Origin: Chloroflexota bacterium | GTDB taxonomy: Bacteria; Chloroflexota; Anaerolineae; Anaerolineales; UBA11579 | Assembly: GCA_013112575.1 (NCBI GenBank) | Contig: JABFGG010000006.1 | Location: forward strand, 210,741 to 274,740 | Reading direction: 5' to 3' | DNA length: 64,000 nucleotides | Part shown: piece by piece, positions 27,625 to 36,908 of the stretch | Layout: each line of letters begins with the position of its first letter | Numbering within the stretch: position 1 is the stretch's first letter | Program-made: the position numbers and the translations under genes | The notes under the pieces: generated by a model | What the model saw: the letters and a program-made list of their open reading frames with translations, nothing else | Database searches by the model: none | Told to the model about the DNA's origin: nothing

Positions 27625-30600
27625 TCACACTATTGTCTTTGTTGATTCCCTGAGATCCTCCATAAATACATCAAGCGAAGGGAAGATTTTCTTTGCTGCC
27701 TGTTTATCATTATTCTCCTTTTTCTCTGGATTAAGTTTCTCGGTAAAAATAGTTCCGAACTCGCGTCTTGGCTGCTTTCCGTCATCAGTTAGGAGATCGT
27801 CAATCAGTTTTTTCTTTTTCACGTACATCGCAAGCTCTTTTTTCGCTTTTTTGCGTTGCGCTTTTTGCTTCTTTTTATGTTTTCCCCAACGTTTTTTCAT
27901 TTTCTCCAGAGCCTTTGCTTTCTCCGGCTTTTTATAATTTGTCATCTTGTCTTTGATAATCGAAATTTCGTCCTTGGTCTTTTTTAGATCTGCATATACC
28001 TCTTTCATCTTATCTTTGCGCTTTTTGATCTGATCTTTGTAGTATGCGCTAAGATCATCCAAGATGTGCTCAATCGTTACCTCCCCCAGTCGTCGCTGCG
28101 CCTCAAATTGGATCTCATCAAAGAACTGGTCACCCGTTGTAGGATGTGGGAATTCCTCTTTATGAGTCTCCCAGTATTTTTTTATCGTGGCGGGTTCGTC
28201 CCCCGTGACGGTTGGTTTGATCAATACAAGCCACCCCTTCATCTCACCTAGCCCTCGGTCGGGATTGGCAGGGTATGTTATATCTCCAATACTGCAATGT
28301 TTTTGCGACATACCCGATTTATGCTTACCGGTATCCTTTGTCAGCGGCTTCAGCGCATCCACATCGATATTCACATCAACACCAAAATCTGTTTGAACTT
28401 GTTGGAGCACGCTGAAAAGCGATTCACAATACGCATTCGGGTCGCTGCTTGCGTCGCCGGCAATGATGACCTGGCATCGTCGCTTAAACAGTGGGTAGAG
28501 CGCCAGATTATCGCCTGCGAAGGCACCGTCAGAGAGATTGACCAGTTCCTTCCGCTCATGTGTTCGCCCACGCAGTTCATCCCATAGATACCCTGGCCAA
28601 AATATGGCGTTTTCAAATTTTGTTCTGAATGACCGGGACTCAGTTTGATGTCGTTCTTTGCTTTTTGCAGCGTACAACAAGGGATTGGTAAACCACAGAC
28701 CCAGACGGATGTTCAACAGGGTCGTCATGAACGCCTGGGCAAAGAACGTCAAATGCCCGACTGAAGATGAAATGGCCGCACCGCTAAGAGCGATAGCATG
28801 AGCATATTTCGTGAGCCCGAAGGAGTTTTCTGCTGCGCGGTAATGTTTGGTGCGAACGTAACCTGTAATTTCCGATCCGGTGAAGTGTCGAGAAAAGATA
28901 AAATGTTGCGATTTACGATCTTTACTCTTCAAATGCATGCTGCCAGGCAAGTTAAGGGCTGTGAGAACAAGATGGTACGGTGCCGAACTTCCATCTGGAT
29001 TAACATCCTGCATACGAAGAAAACGATCGTCCCGCACAGTGCGCACAACACCAGTGCCGTTTTCCACCTCGGTCTTCATCACATATTCTGCAACGCGATC
29101 CCGGAAGAAATAATGGGGCGTAATGTAGTTAAAATTGACTCGCCAGCCGATGAGGGCAAAGATCAGGATAGCGATCGCGCCGATCGCCGATATAAGCGCA
29201 AGATTCCCTGGAGCGATCTGGTCGAGGAAGGTCTGCATGAGAAATGCTGTCGAGAGAATAAAGATGAGCACCAAAACACCTAAAACGTAATTCCGGATGC
29301 CAACAGGTAAGTCAATTAATTGCTGGACCCGACTCTGCCAATCCTTCGAATCACTGCCAAGACTGGTGAGGTACGCAGCGTATCCACCAGAAATTATTGC
29401 AGTGAGCAGGGACGCGACACCCGCTTGCTGCGAAGCGGCGTTTGCAAAATAATGTGGCAAGGTGAGTAGATTGAGCGCGATCAAAAAGACAATGATGTAG
29501 AGGCTCAACCCTTCCCATGTCCAAAAAACGCTACGCAAATAATTATTTGACCACACACTGATTATAAATTGGTTGTTTCCTTCACCAACTCTTTGACGGC
29601 GATTAAGTGCACGAAAGACCACCAAGCCTACCAGATTGCCAACCCAGAAAAGCGGCAGCAACCAGATCAAGAAAATATCCGGCCCCTCGACGCGGAATGG
29701 CAGAAATATAAACCGTATCCATATGACGCTCAACGCCATCAGACCAATGAACATACCTGAACTGATGTTGATGAACAGCATATCCATCCAGTGTGTAGGC
29801 GGTAATCCCCCTTCCGCCCAGGCTTGACTGCCCATCAGGTTTTGCAGGTAATTCACATAATAGAAACCAGCAATCAGCAGCACACAGAGCAATCCAAGCC
29901 ATACCCAGTAAAAAGCAGCCCCTTGAAGGAGCACCAGGTTAGGTTCCCATATCACAACTGCACCAATAGTAACTGCTACCAATGTTGCGAGCGATGTGTA
30001 GGCAAACCATGCAAAACGCCGGATGTTTTTCAGGACTTTATCAACTTCCAGAGATATTGCCTTTGCTTCCGCGTTGGAAGAATCAATTTTGTTTTCGTGT
30101 AGTTTTTTCTTCCTACGGTCCAGCGCTTTAAAGTCGATGTACTTCCAATAGAATCGGGCGACAAAAGCCCAAAAGACGGTCGCGCTGGTTGCGCCAGCCG
30201 CTATCGCCCAGCCATACATCCCCCATGGAAAGGCCGGTCCATCCGCTGCTGCTGCTGCTGCTGCTGGCGGATCTTCATAAGCGCCAAAGACAAGGCCGAC
30301 GAGGTTAAATGTCGTCTCTGACTGGGATGTAGCATCATTGCTCGCATCTGCCTCGACAGCGGAGGGAGTCGGCTTGAGCGTATAGGTGATATCGACCCCC
30401 GTTTTGCTGTCCTGCGCATCAAAAACTATGGAAGTCTCTTCTTTCTCCCCCGCTGGTGTCAACTTGCCGCCATCAATGTCCTGGAGGATGGCAGGGGTCA
30501 ATGTTGCAATCGAAAGATAATGAAATGCAGAAAGGGCCAGCATGATGGCGAGGTACAGGATCAGCGTGTATCCCATTTTCGCAAATACCGCACCGATCCC

Positions 30601-32703
30601 ACGTAAAATGTCACGGGTGACCCATCCCAGTCGAGGCGCCAAATAGTTGCCCTTATCCCTGAAATAGGACAGCTGGGAATTCAACCCCGGCTCATTGGAT
30701 ACGCCAAGATACTTTTTTTTAGTCCCTGAAATTGGCTCCCCTTGACCAGCCAAATCATCCGCGTCCCGGTCAAATGCCTTTGCCTTGGAATTAAAGGGAA
30801 ATCTTTCCCAGTGGCTATAGAAATGGAATTTTGAGCCCGCTTTCCCATCATCCTCTATTTCTGTTTTCTTTGAGAGCAACGTTGTTAGCGCAGCAGCAGC
30901 GAATCCCCCTCCAGAAACACTTGAAATGTAATCAACCCATGGCAAAATCCCAAAGCGCGATAAGCCCTGTTGCATACCAAGGTTAAATGAGCCGGATCGG
31001 ATACCACCCCCTGAGTGGGATAGACCAATAGCGTTCCTTGCAACGACATCTACGGCTTGATTTCTGCTTTTTCGACCAAGACTAGCAGGCTGCTGCATTT
31101 GTGCAGCAGTTTCAGGCAGGAATTGTGCGGCCGTTTCCCGCCGGGCGTTGAGATATCCAAACTCAGCTGACCCAGCGTCCCCGACAACTCTGTCCAAGAA
31201 TGCAGCGTAATTATTGGGAGCGACATAATCCTTTTCAACTTTAAATTCATCCTCAGCGAGGGGTTTTGCATCCGCTTCCTTCTGCCCCCTACTTTGCCAC
31301 CACAAGATAGCCTGCACGACTAAAAGCATTATCGTAATTGCGACACCGAAAGCGAAGAGCACAAGGATGATCCATTTCGCCAAAGAGAGGGCATAAGCAA
31401 AAACAAGTTGGCCTGGGAGAATGGTTCCAGCATCACCATTAATGGCAATCGTCTTAATAATATCGAAATGGATAAAATTCTCCATCGAGTCTAAATAGCC
31501 AACCAACCAGGGCAAGACAGGCAGCAATGCAAGCAACTCCTGCGCGGATGCTCTAATACTGATAAGAATATTATTTTCCGACTCTCCGAACCATGAACCT
31601 ACAAAGTCCACAGGTGATTTCGCGGACAGATAGAGTAGGACGGAGACCAACGCGGAGAGGGCGATTGCATACACAAGCGCAAATAGCCAATCCAACCCCA
31701 AAAACTGAATGTATAGATCTGCAACGTTTTCTAATACAATCACATTTTGGGGAGAACCACTTTTGGCATTCGGATCATAAGATGAATCTACTACATTCGC
31801 CCAACACTCGAAGATGGCTTGAGCGCCATCTGTGCTATTGGCTAGCTCTAAATCAATGTGCCCTCCGCATTGATTTGCATCACCGCGGAGATTGCGCGCG
31901 CTTAGTGTCATGGTATTTATCATCATGACACTGAGTGCGCCAAAGACGACTACAATGAGAGCAGCAGGCAGCCTTTTGGATAAATTGAATCTGTCCGGGT
32001 TCTTATCTGAGAATCCGCTTTTTATTCTGCTTGAAAGCCATATTAGCGATGCAAGATATAACGCTCGAAGCACCAAAAAAACGGTTGCTATCAGGAATGC
32101 AATCTTTATCGTTGAGAAGATGTAGGCCAGTGAGACGGATTGATCGCCGATCCGATATACCGAGCCATCGGCCACTAAACCAATCATATCGAAATGAACT
32201 GCATTTTCTAAGTAATCAAATGCGGCTCCCGCGATCGGCAAGACTTGTAACCACCCGGGATCCCTGCTTGAAAGATGGTAGAAGAATTTCAGAAGCGCAA
32301 TTCCTGCTGCTGCGTATACAATCGGAAAAACCAGGTCAACGCCTGCCAAGTACGCTCGATAATATTCGACAATCGTCTCTGGATCAGGCAGGTCGCCTGG
32401 TTTGTCTTGATCTTCTAAACGCAGCCAGCGACCAATAATCGTGCGAGCAGCTTCATAATGTGCACTTCGCTGCAAGGAAAAGTGACCTGGATTGGATAGT
32501 CCGTCATTATTTTGCATGAATGCGAAGGCTGAGGGGCTTGGATCGCAATCCATAAATGGACAAGATGCCGCCGGAAACAGCACTTGTGTAAAGAAAATAA
32601 CAGCTAAAACCAATATAACAGCAGCCACCGACAAACTCCTCGTAGTAGGAGGGTCTGAGAAATATGCCGTTTTTTTCAAGCTCTTATTTTGCTGTCCGTC
32701 CAT
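27625..32703 (-). CDS. Giant multi-pass membrane patatin-like phospholipase
   Basis: 1692 residues; AAGGAG six bases before the ATG. The N-terminal half holds two related membrane modules (YLENAVHFDMI in the first, YLDSMENFIHFDII in the second), a clear internal duplication. The patatin core has the oxyanion loop LSHSGGGIRSGSFNLGMQQG and the serine motif SSVSGGG. After further membrane helices comes the catalytic-aspartate region LSDGAFAGDNLALYPLF with DAS downstream. The last 150 residues are a lysine-rich coiled coil. Such proteins are predicted membrane-bound acyl hydrolases. A run of GCT codons near 30245 encodes seven alanines. It lies between two copies of a LuxR-derived repeat in a transposon-scarred region. 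Confidence 0.85.
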   Translation of the reverse strand: MDGQQNKSLKKTAYFSDPPTTRSLSVAAVILVLAVIFFTQVLFPAASCPFMDCDPSPSAFAFMQNNDGLSNPGHFSLQRSAHYEAARTIIGRWLRLEDQDKPGDLPDPETIVEYYRAYLAGVDLVFPIVYAAAGIALLKFFYHLSSRDPGWLQVLPIAGAAFDYLENAVHFDMIGLVADGSVYRIGDQSVSLAYIFSTIKIAFLIATVFLVLRALYLASLIWLSSRIKSGFSDKNPDRFNLSKRLPAALIVVVFGALSVMMINTMTLSARNLRGDANQCGGHIDLELANSTDGAQAIFECWANVVDSSYDPNAKSGSPQNVIVLENVADLYIQFLGLDWLFALVYAIALSALVSVLLYLSAKSPVDFVGSWFGESENNILISIRASAQELLALLPVLPWLVGYLDSMENFIHFDIIKTIAINGDAGTILPGQLVFAYALSLAKWIILVLFAFGVAITIMLLVVQAILWWQSRGQKEADAKPLAEDEFKVEKDYVAPNNYAAFLDRVVGDAGSAEFGYLNARRETAAQFLPETAAQMQQPASLGRKSRNQAVDVVARNAIGLSHSGGGIRSGSFNLGMQQGLSRFGILPWVDYISSVSGGGFAAAALTTLLSKKTEIEDDGKAGSKFHFYSHWERFPFNSKAKAFDRDADDLAGQGEPISGTKKKYLGVSNEPGLNSQLSYFRDKGNYLAPRLGWVTRDILRGIGAVFAKMGYTLILYLAIMLALSAFHYLSIATLTPAILQDIDGGKLTPAGEKEETSIVFDAQDSKTGVDITYTLKPTPSAVEADASNDATSQSETTFNLVGLVFGAYEDPPAAAAAAADGPAFPWGMYGWAIAAGATSATVFWAFVARFYWKYIDFKALDRRKKKLHENKIDSSNAEAKAISLEVDKVLKNIRRFAWFAYTSLATLVAVTIGAVVIWEPNLVLLQGAAFYWVWLGLLCVLLIAGFYYVNYLQNLMGSQAWAEGGLPPTHWMDMLFINISSGMFIGLMALSVIWIRFIFLPFRVEGPDIFLIWLLPLFWVGNLVGLVVFRALNRRQRVGEGNNQFIISVWSNNYLRSVFWTWEGLSLYIIVFLIALNLLTLPHYFANAASQQAGVASLLTAIISGGYAAYLTSLGSDSKDWQSRVQQLIDLPVGIRNYVLGVLVLIFILSTAFLMQTFLDQIAPGNLALISAIGAIAILIFALIGWRVNFNYITPHYFFRDRVAEYVMKTEVENGTGVVRTVRDDRFLRMQDVNPDGSSAPYHLVLTALNLPGSMHLKSKDRKSQHFIFSRHFTGSEITGYVRTKHYRAAENSFGLTKYAHAIALSGAAISSSVGHLTFFAQAFMTTLLNIRLGLWFTNPLLYAAKSKERHQTESRSFRTKFENAIFWPGYLWDELRGRTHERKELVNLSDGAFAGDNLALYPLFKRRCQVIIAGDASSDPNAYCESLFSVLQQVQTDFGVDVNIDVDALKPLTKDTGKHKSGMSQKHCSIGDITYPANPDRGLGEMKGWLVLIKPTVTGDEPATIKKYWETHKEEFPHPTTGDQFFDEIQFEAQRRLGEVTIEHILDDLSAYYKDQIKKRKDKMKEVYADLKKTKDEISIIKDKMTNYKKPEKAKALEKMKKRWGKHKKKQKAQRKKAKKELAMYVKKKKLIDDLLTDDGKQPRREFGTIFTEKLNPEKKENNDKQAAKKIFPSLDVFMEDLRESTKTIV

Positions 32704-32927
32704 AGTTGTCTCCTTCCCATAATTTGGCTAGATGACTACTCCGCGGCTGGGCTATTCAGTTTTTTAGCTTTCAGTGATAGAAACTATCGATAAATATCGC
32801 CACCAATACTCGTTGGAAGAGATTATAGACTATGCTCCTCCAATACTCTTGTTTTAAGAGCAATAGGATATAAATTGTACCATTATCTATTGGGTGCATT
32901 TGGCACATCTGGATAGGAGGAGATTCA

Positions 32928-33338
32928 ATGAGGCGCATTTTTTCTCTCAAATGGACATTGGGAATTAAAATCGGTGTGACAATAATCATCTTGGTCCTGC
33001 CGAGCTTGACTTTTCCTGACTACCTGTTAACAGGTTGGGGATTCCAACCGTATTTGACACGCTTACTTGGGGTGTCTTATCTAGCCCTATCTATTACCTA
33101 CATTCATGGACTGAGAGAAACGTTTGATGGGAGGTTTCCCATTGGCGCGGTCCTCACTGGAATTGCAAGCAACGGAGGGGCACTATTAATTCAAACTTCT
33201 CGTATATGGAACGAGCTGGAAAGCCAAGCTTCGACAGGTATCCCTTATACTGCCACAATTTCCATTGTTTTCCTTTTTTATATCACTTCAATGCTTAGCC
33301 TGCACTTGTATCGCAATTTCGCCTTGCAGTCAAAATAA
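32928..33338 (+). CDS. Small four-helix membrane protein
   Basis: 136 residues; GGAGGAG lies five bases before the ATG. Four hydrophobic segments (about 13-30, 42-62, 72-92, 108-128) with short polar loops; no family recognised. It is divergent from the giant patatin-like gene, with 224 bases of A/T-rich sequence between that hold no other feature I can identify. The C-terminal tail YRNFALQSK is cytoplasmic if the N-terminus is inside. Confidence 0.6.
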   Translation: MRRIFSLKWTLGIKIGVTIIILVLPSLTFPDYLLTGWGFQPYLTRLLGVSYLALSITYIHGLRETFDGRFPIGAVLTGIASNGGALLIQTSRIWNELESQASTGIPYTATISIVFLFYITSMLSLHLYRNFALQSK

Positions 33339-33393
33339 GAAAGAATGCAGGAGAAGCATGCATAATACTTCAATTATGACTGTTTCTTTGCAG

Positions 33394-33439
33394 CACTTAT
33401 TGCGCAATAGGAATTCAGCGCCCTCGACCGACCAATGAG
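33394..33439 (+). repeat. Copy 2 of the LuxR 3'-end direct repeat
   Basis: CACTTATTGCGCAA followed by a decayed continuation that still reads LLRNRNSAPSTDQ-stop. It is a homologue of 27421-27462, 5.97 kb away. It lies just before the truncated SRAP gene. Confidence 0.6.
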
Positions 33440-33489
33440 CCAGTGAAGAAAACGGTCCCGGACAAGCGATAATGCTCCTGGAGGTTGTT

Positions 33490-33807
33490 ATGTGTGGACG
33501 TTTTGTGATCACCCTTACCCCCGATCAAATTCTAATGGTTTTTGATACCCCGACACCTGACGGCTATGCCCCATCCTATAACGTCGCTCCTACCAACAAT
33601 ATCCTGATCATTCCTAATACCGAGGACCGCGCCGGCATGTTAGCTCACTGGGGCATGATCGCGCCCTGGTTTAAAGAACCCAAAGCCAATCCCAAGTATC
33701 CCACCATCAACGCCCGCAGTGAAACCGCTCACGAAAAGAAAACCTATGGTGGACCTCTTCGCTCGCGGCGTTGCTTGTTCCCGGCTACTGGCTTCTACGA
33801 ATGGTGA
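33490..33807 (+). pseudogene. SRAP (YedK/HMCES-type) protein, truncated after GFYEW
   Basis: Starts ATG-TGT, giving MCGRFV with the catalytic Cys2 that cross-links to abasic sites. APSYNVAPTN, LAHWGMIAPWF and TINARSET (the conserved Asn and Glu) follow, then RRCLFPATGFYEW and an immediate TGA. About 105 residues remain of the usual 200-230; the later histidine of the active site is missing. The break coincides with the start of unrelated sequence, so this is a recombination or deletion junction rather than a point mutation. Confidence 0.8.
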
Positions 33808-34360
33808 GTTAGAAATCAACAAAGATTCTCAAAATATTCACGTCGAATTTGTGCCATCAGTTGATTTCAATCCAAATCATCACCAGGTATATTTCCGAGT
33901 AATGTGTGGTGAAGCAGCACATTATCAAAGATGCTTGATCTACAGGACTTCTGATCTTAGTTTGCCACCGGCAAACTTATCATTATTGCCTCCTGATTGG
34001 ATTCTTGGTGGTGAATATACGCCGCGCCCATCTGATTGGAGTCGATATCCTACCCAATCTGGAGCACGCTATTATTGGTTTTTTGGACAACACCGTGATC
34101 CTGCCGTTGAAGGCTGGCAAGCAGATGCTCAGGTAGGACATATTTATGATATTTTTGAGAATGGCACCCTGAGTACAGTTCATTATGATGACACGGGTGC
34201 TGATCGTGATAACAATGACCTTGTCCTGCAAGTAGCAGTTGTTGGAAGAAGATCTTGGCGAGACCTCGTTCAAGCAGAAAACCAATTAGTAGCTAACGAG
34301 CAGTTTACAAAATTAGCCTTATCTGAGCTCCAGGAAAAATATGGAGGGGGAACCTCCTAA
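33806..34360 (+). pseudogene. Headless fragment of an unrecognised gene joined to SRAP
   Basis: About 180 codons running ELEINKDSQNIHVEFVPSVD, then RYYWFFGQHRDPAVEGWQ and HYDDTGADRDNNDLVLQV to a TAA at 34358. The composition is protein-like and beta-rich with acidic turns. The frame is open upstream only because it reads SRAP DNA out of phase (a GTG at 33719), so its true N-terminus is lost. No family recognised. Confidence 0.5.
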
Positions 34361-34573
34361 TTGGTAATCATGGGCTACATGACATCAAAGCTTGTAACTC
34401 TACTCTTTTTCGTGAATTGATTATGGTCCGCTCTGGAGCGTGAAAAATCTAACTGATCACCCATGACAAAAACGCGCGCCAAGACAAGGGCAAAACGACT
34501 GAGACTATGTATGCAGCGCTTTTTTCCTTTACCTGGCAATCAATTTTAGATCAGGCAATAACCGCTGAGTTCT

Positions 34574-36670
34574 TCATGGAGATGAAGGTAGCATTTGCAC
34601 CTCACGCCATCCAACCGTTGTACAGATCCACAAACGATTTATTTCCACTCCGGCACTGTCTTGCGTCAGAAAAGTCATTCGACCCCAATCTGCTGGATTT
34701 GAGCAGTCTCCTGATGACGGCACTTCTTGACGTTCAGTAAGTATATAGCCCTCTACATCTACATCCCCCTGCACATATACACTTGCCTGGATATCCAGGA
34801 CGCTCAAGTCGTCGCCCCCAATAATGGACAATTCGGTGCCTAGATTCTCATTTGGAGATGGAATTTGCCAGGTATTCACATCCACGTCGTAAACTGCCGT
34901 ATCAGTACCTCCAACAATAATCGCGTGGCACGAGTTCGTAGTCCGCACTGAGATCACGTCCCTATGCGCGGTCACGTCACGCTGTGAGATGTGAATATGG
35001 CTGATCCACACTTGTCTGCCACGATTGATCTGGACACCAACCGTGTCTTTGTCCTCTGTGTTTCGTACGTTTATTGTCACATTATCAAGTATGATCTGAC
35101 GAAGCTGAGCATTCCCCCCGCTAATACAAGTGGCATTTACAGGTAGCATTACGCTATCTGTTGGCGAGTCTAAGTTATCGAATCTGGCGTTCACAACTTC
35201 ATGCCCTACGGCCGAGCCGTCTTGGTAATCTAACACATTATTCCCCTCGTACCAAACATCTCTCAATGTGAGTCGATCAAAATCAAATGTATCATTTTCA
35301 CCTGTGGCCTGATAGTTCGGCGTAACTGCGTAGAAACCGCTACTGCCATTTGCTTCAAACACGGTCTGACCACCAAACAGAAATCCTTTAGCGGCCGTTA
35401 GAAATACGCCATACTTTTCATTTTCGCGGAACTGGCTACTCTGTATGGAATAGGTCGTGGCATTACCCTTGGATAGCTCATACATCCCATAACAATTGTG
35501 CCCGGAATAGACTTGCTCCAACAGCACAGAGACCCCATCCGAGACGAAAATCCCGGCCGCACCCGGCATAATATTATCCTCTGCGTAACCGTTTTCGTCG
35601 GGATTCAGATCTGCTCCAGTCGAACTGAAACCTTCGTAGAAATCGTCATTGATCACATGGTTGATTGCGCAATTGGCAAATCCTTCCGTCCTTACGTTGC
35701 GTACGATCACATTCGTGACATTGCTGTTGAAACATGATTCAGTACCAATGCGGATGCCGCCTTTTGCGCTCATATTTGACACGAAAACCTTTTGAGGATC
35801 GTTTCCCGCACTAACGATCTGCTCCATTACCAAAAAGCTTTGCCCTCCCTCAGTAATGCTCCATTTTCGATTCGAGGTATCCGTCTTTGTTAAAGCTTCG
35901 ATGGTCGGGGATCCGAATGTAACGGATCGCTCCTCAAATTCTTTCGCCATATTCTCTGTAAGATTTTGCGCGTCGAGTGCTTGTCTACCCGCATCAGAGA
36001 AATCCACTGAAAAGAGATGCCCTGTGATCTTTAAATCACTGATCGAAATGTGCCTCATCAAGCGGCCGCGGTGATCAATGAGGATCCCGTACCCATCGCC
36101 ATGTACCATCAACTCACTGGCCATACCCTCGCCCTGGATACTAATAGGCTTCAGCGGTGGGCCTTCGCTATGCGGATCTTCGCTGCAATCATAGCTTGTA
36201 TTTCCGATCACGATCTCATCAATGTCGAAACGGCCTGCTGGAATGTATAAAGTGCCATGCGGCGGCATGGCGGCGATGGCTGCATCAAAGGCCACTTGGT
36301 CATTCACATGATCGTCAGGGATAGCACCAAACCAGCGAACGTCAAACATGCCTTCTGCGATTCTTAGCCAACGCCCTGGGCAATCCTCCGTGTCGCTCGT
36401 ATCACAGTTCGGTGAGCCATTATCTGGTTCAACTACCGTGACACCATTGTCTTTCAAAGTTGATTCTGGATCCCAAACAAATACCCCCTTGCCTCCATCA
36501 TTTGGGCTTGCGTAGCCCATCACAGTAATCGGATCAACAAAGGCATTTCCCGGGTTGATCTCTCGCAAAGCTGTTATGGTTTGGACCGGGGAATCATCAG
36601 GGTCCTCACTGCAGCCAGCCAACAATAAGAAAGCTAAGGAAAAACCTACGATGCAAACTAGCCTCTTCAT
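34574..36670 (-). CDS. Lipoprotein with a pectate-lyase-like right-handed beta-helix
   Basis: 698 residues from the ATG at 36670 (GGAG six bases upstream). Signal peptide with lipobox LLLAGC, so membrane-anchored outside. After an Asp-rich linker, FDVRWFGAIPDDHVNDQVAF and GTLYIPAGRFDI form the entry cap of pectate-lyase-3-like beta-helices; many Asn-rich coils (VTNVIVRNVRTEGF, YSGHNCYGMY) follow. Likely binds or cleaves polysaccharide. Catalytic residues cannot be picked with confidence. A second beta-helix protein lies upstream on the same strand. Confidence 0.75.
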   Translation of the reverse strand: MKRLVCIVGFSLAFLLLAGCSEDPDDSPVQTITALREINPGNAFVDPITVMGYASPNDGGKGVFVWDPESTLKDNGVTVVEPDNGSPNCDTSDTEDCPGRWLRIAEGMFDVRWFGAIPDDHVNDQVAFDAAIAAMPPHGTLYIPAGRFDIDEIVIGNTSYDCSEDPHSEGPPLKPISIQGEGMASELMVHGDGYGILIDHRGRLMRHISISDLKITGHLFSVDFSDAGRQALDAQNLTENMAKEFEERSVTFGSPTIEALTKTDTSNRKWSITEGGQSFLVMEQIVSAGNDPQKVFVSNMSAKGGIRIGTESCFNSNVTNVIVRNVRTEGFANCAINHVINDDFYEGFSSTGADLNPDENGYAEDNIMPGAAGIFVSDGVSVLLEQVYSGHNCYGMYELSKGNATTYSIQSSQFRENEKYGVFLTAAKGFLFGGQTVFEANGSSGFYAVTPNYQATGENDTFDFDRLTLRDVWYEGNNVLDYQDGSAVGHEVVNARFDNLDSPTDSVMLPVNATCISGGNAQLRQIILDNVTINVRNTEDKDTVGVQINRGRQVWISHIHISQRDVTAHRDVISVRTTNSCHAIIVGGTDTAVYDVDVNTWQIPSPNENLGTELSIIGGDDLSVLDIQASVYVQGDVDVEGYILTERQEVPSSGDCSNPADWGRMTFLTQDSAGVEINRLWICTTVGWREVQMLPSSP

Positions 36671-36908
36671 CTTCAACTCCTTTTGATCGTTGGGAAATCG
36701 TAAGCAAAGCATAGCTTCCTCGAATGCCACGGTCTGCTATTCCGCCGTCATTTCCCTTTATAACTAACTAATGCAACTCCAATCATTTTTATCACTGGTT
36801 GGAAAATCAAGAAAGTCGTATCCAGATGAAATTACGCTCTTCTATCCTCTATGCGACCTGTCCTCATCTGATGCGCCATGACCCTTTGAACGCCTGTGAG
36901 TTCTCTCG

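Noticed and set aside
30245..30267. CRISPR-like or tandem repeat array
   Set aside because: It is a single in-frame triplet run inside a coding region; no spaced repeats of CRISPR type were found anywhere in the window.
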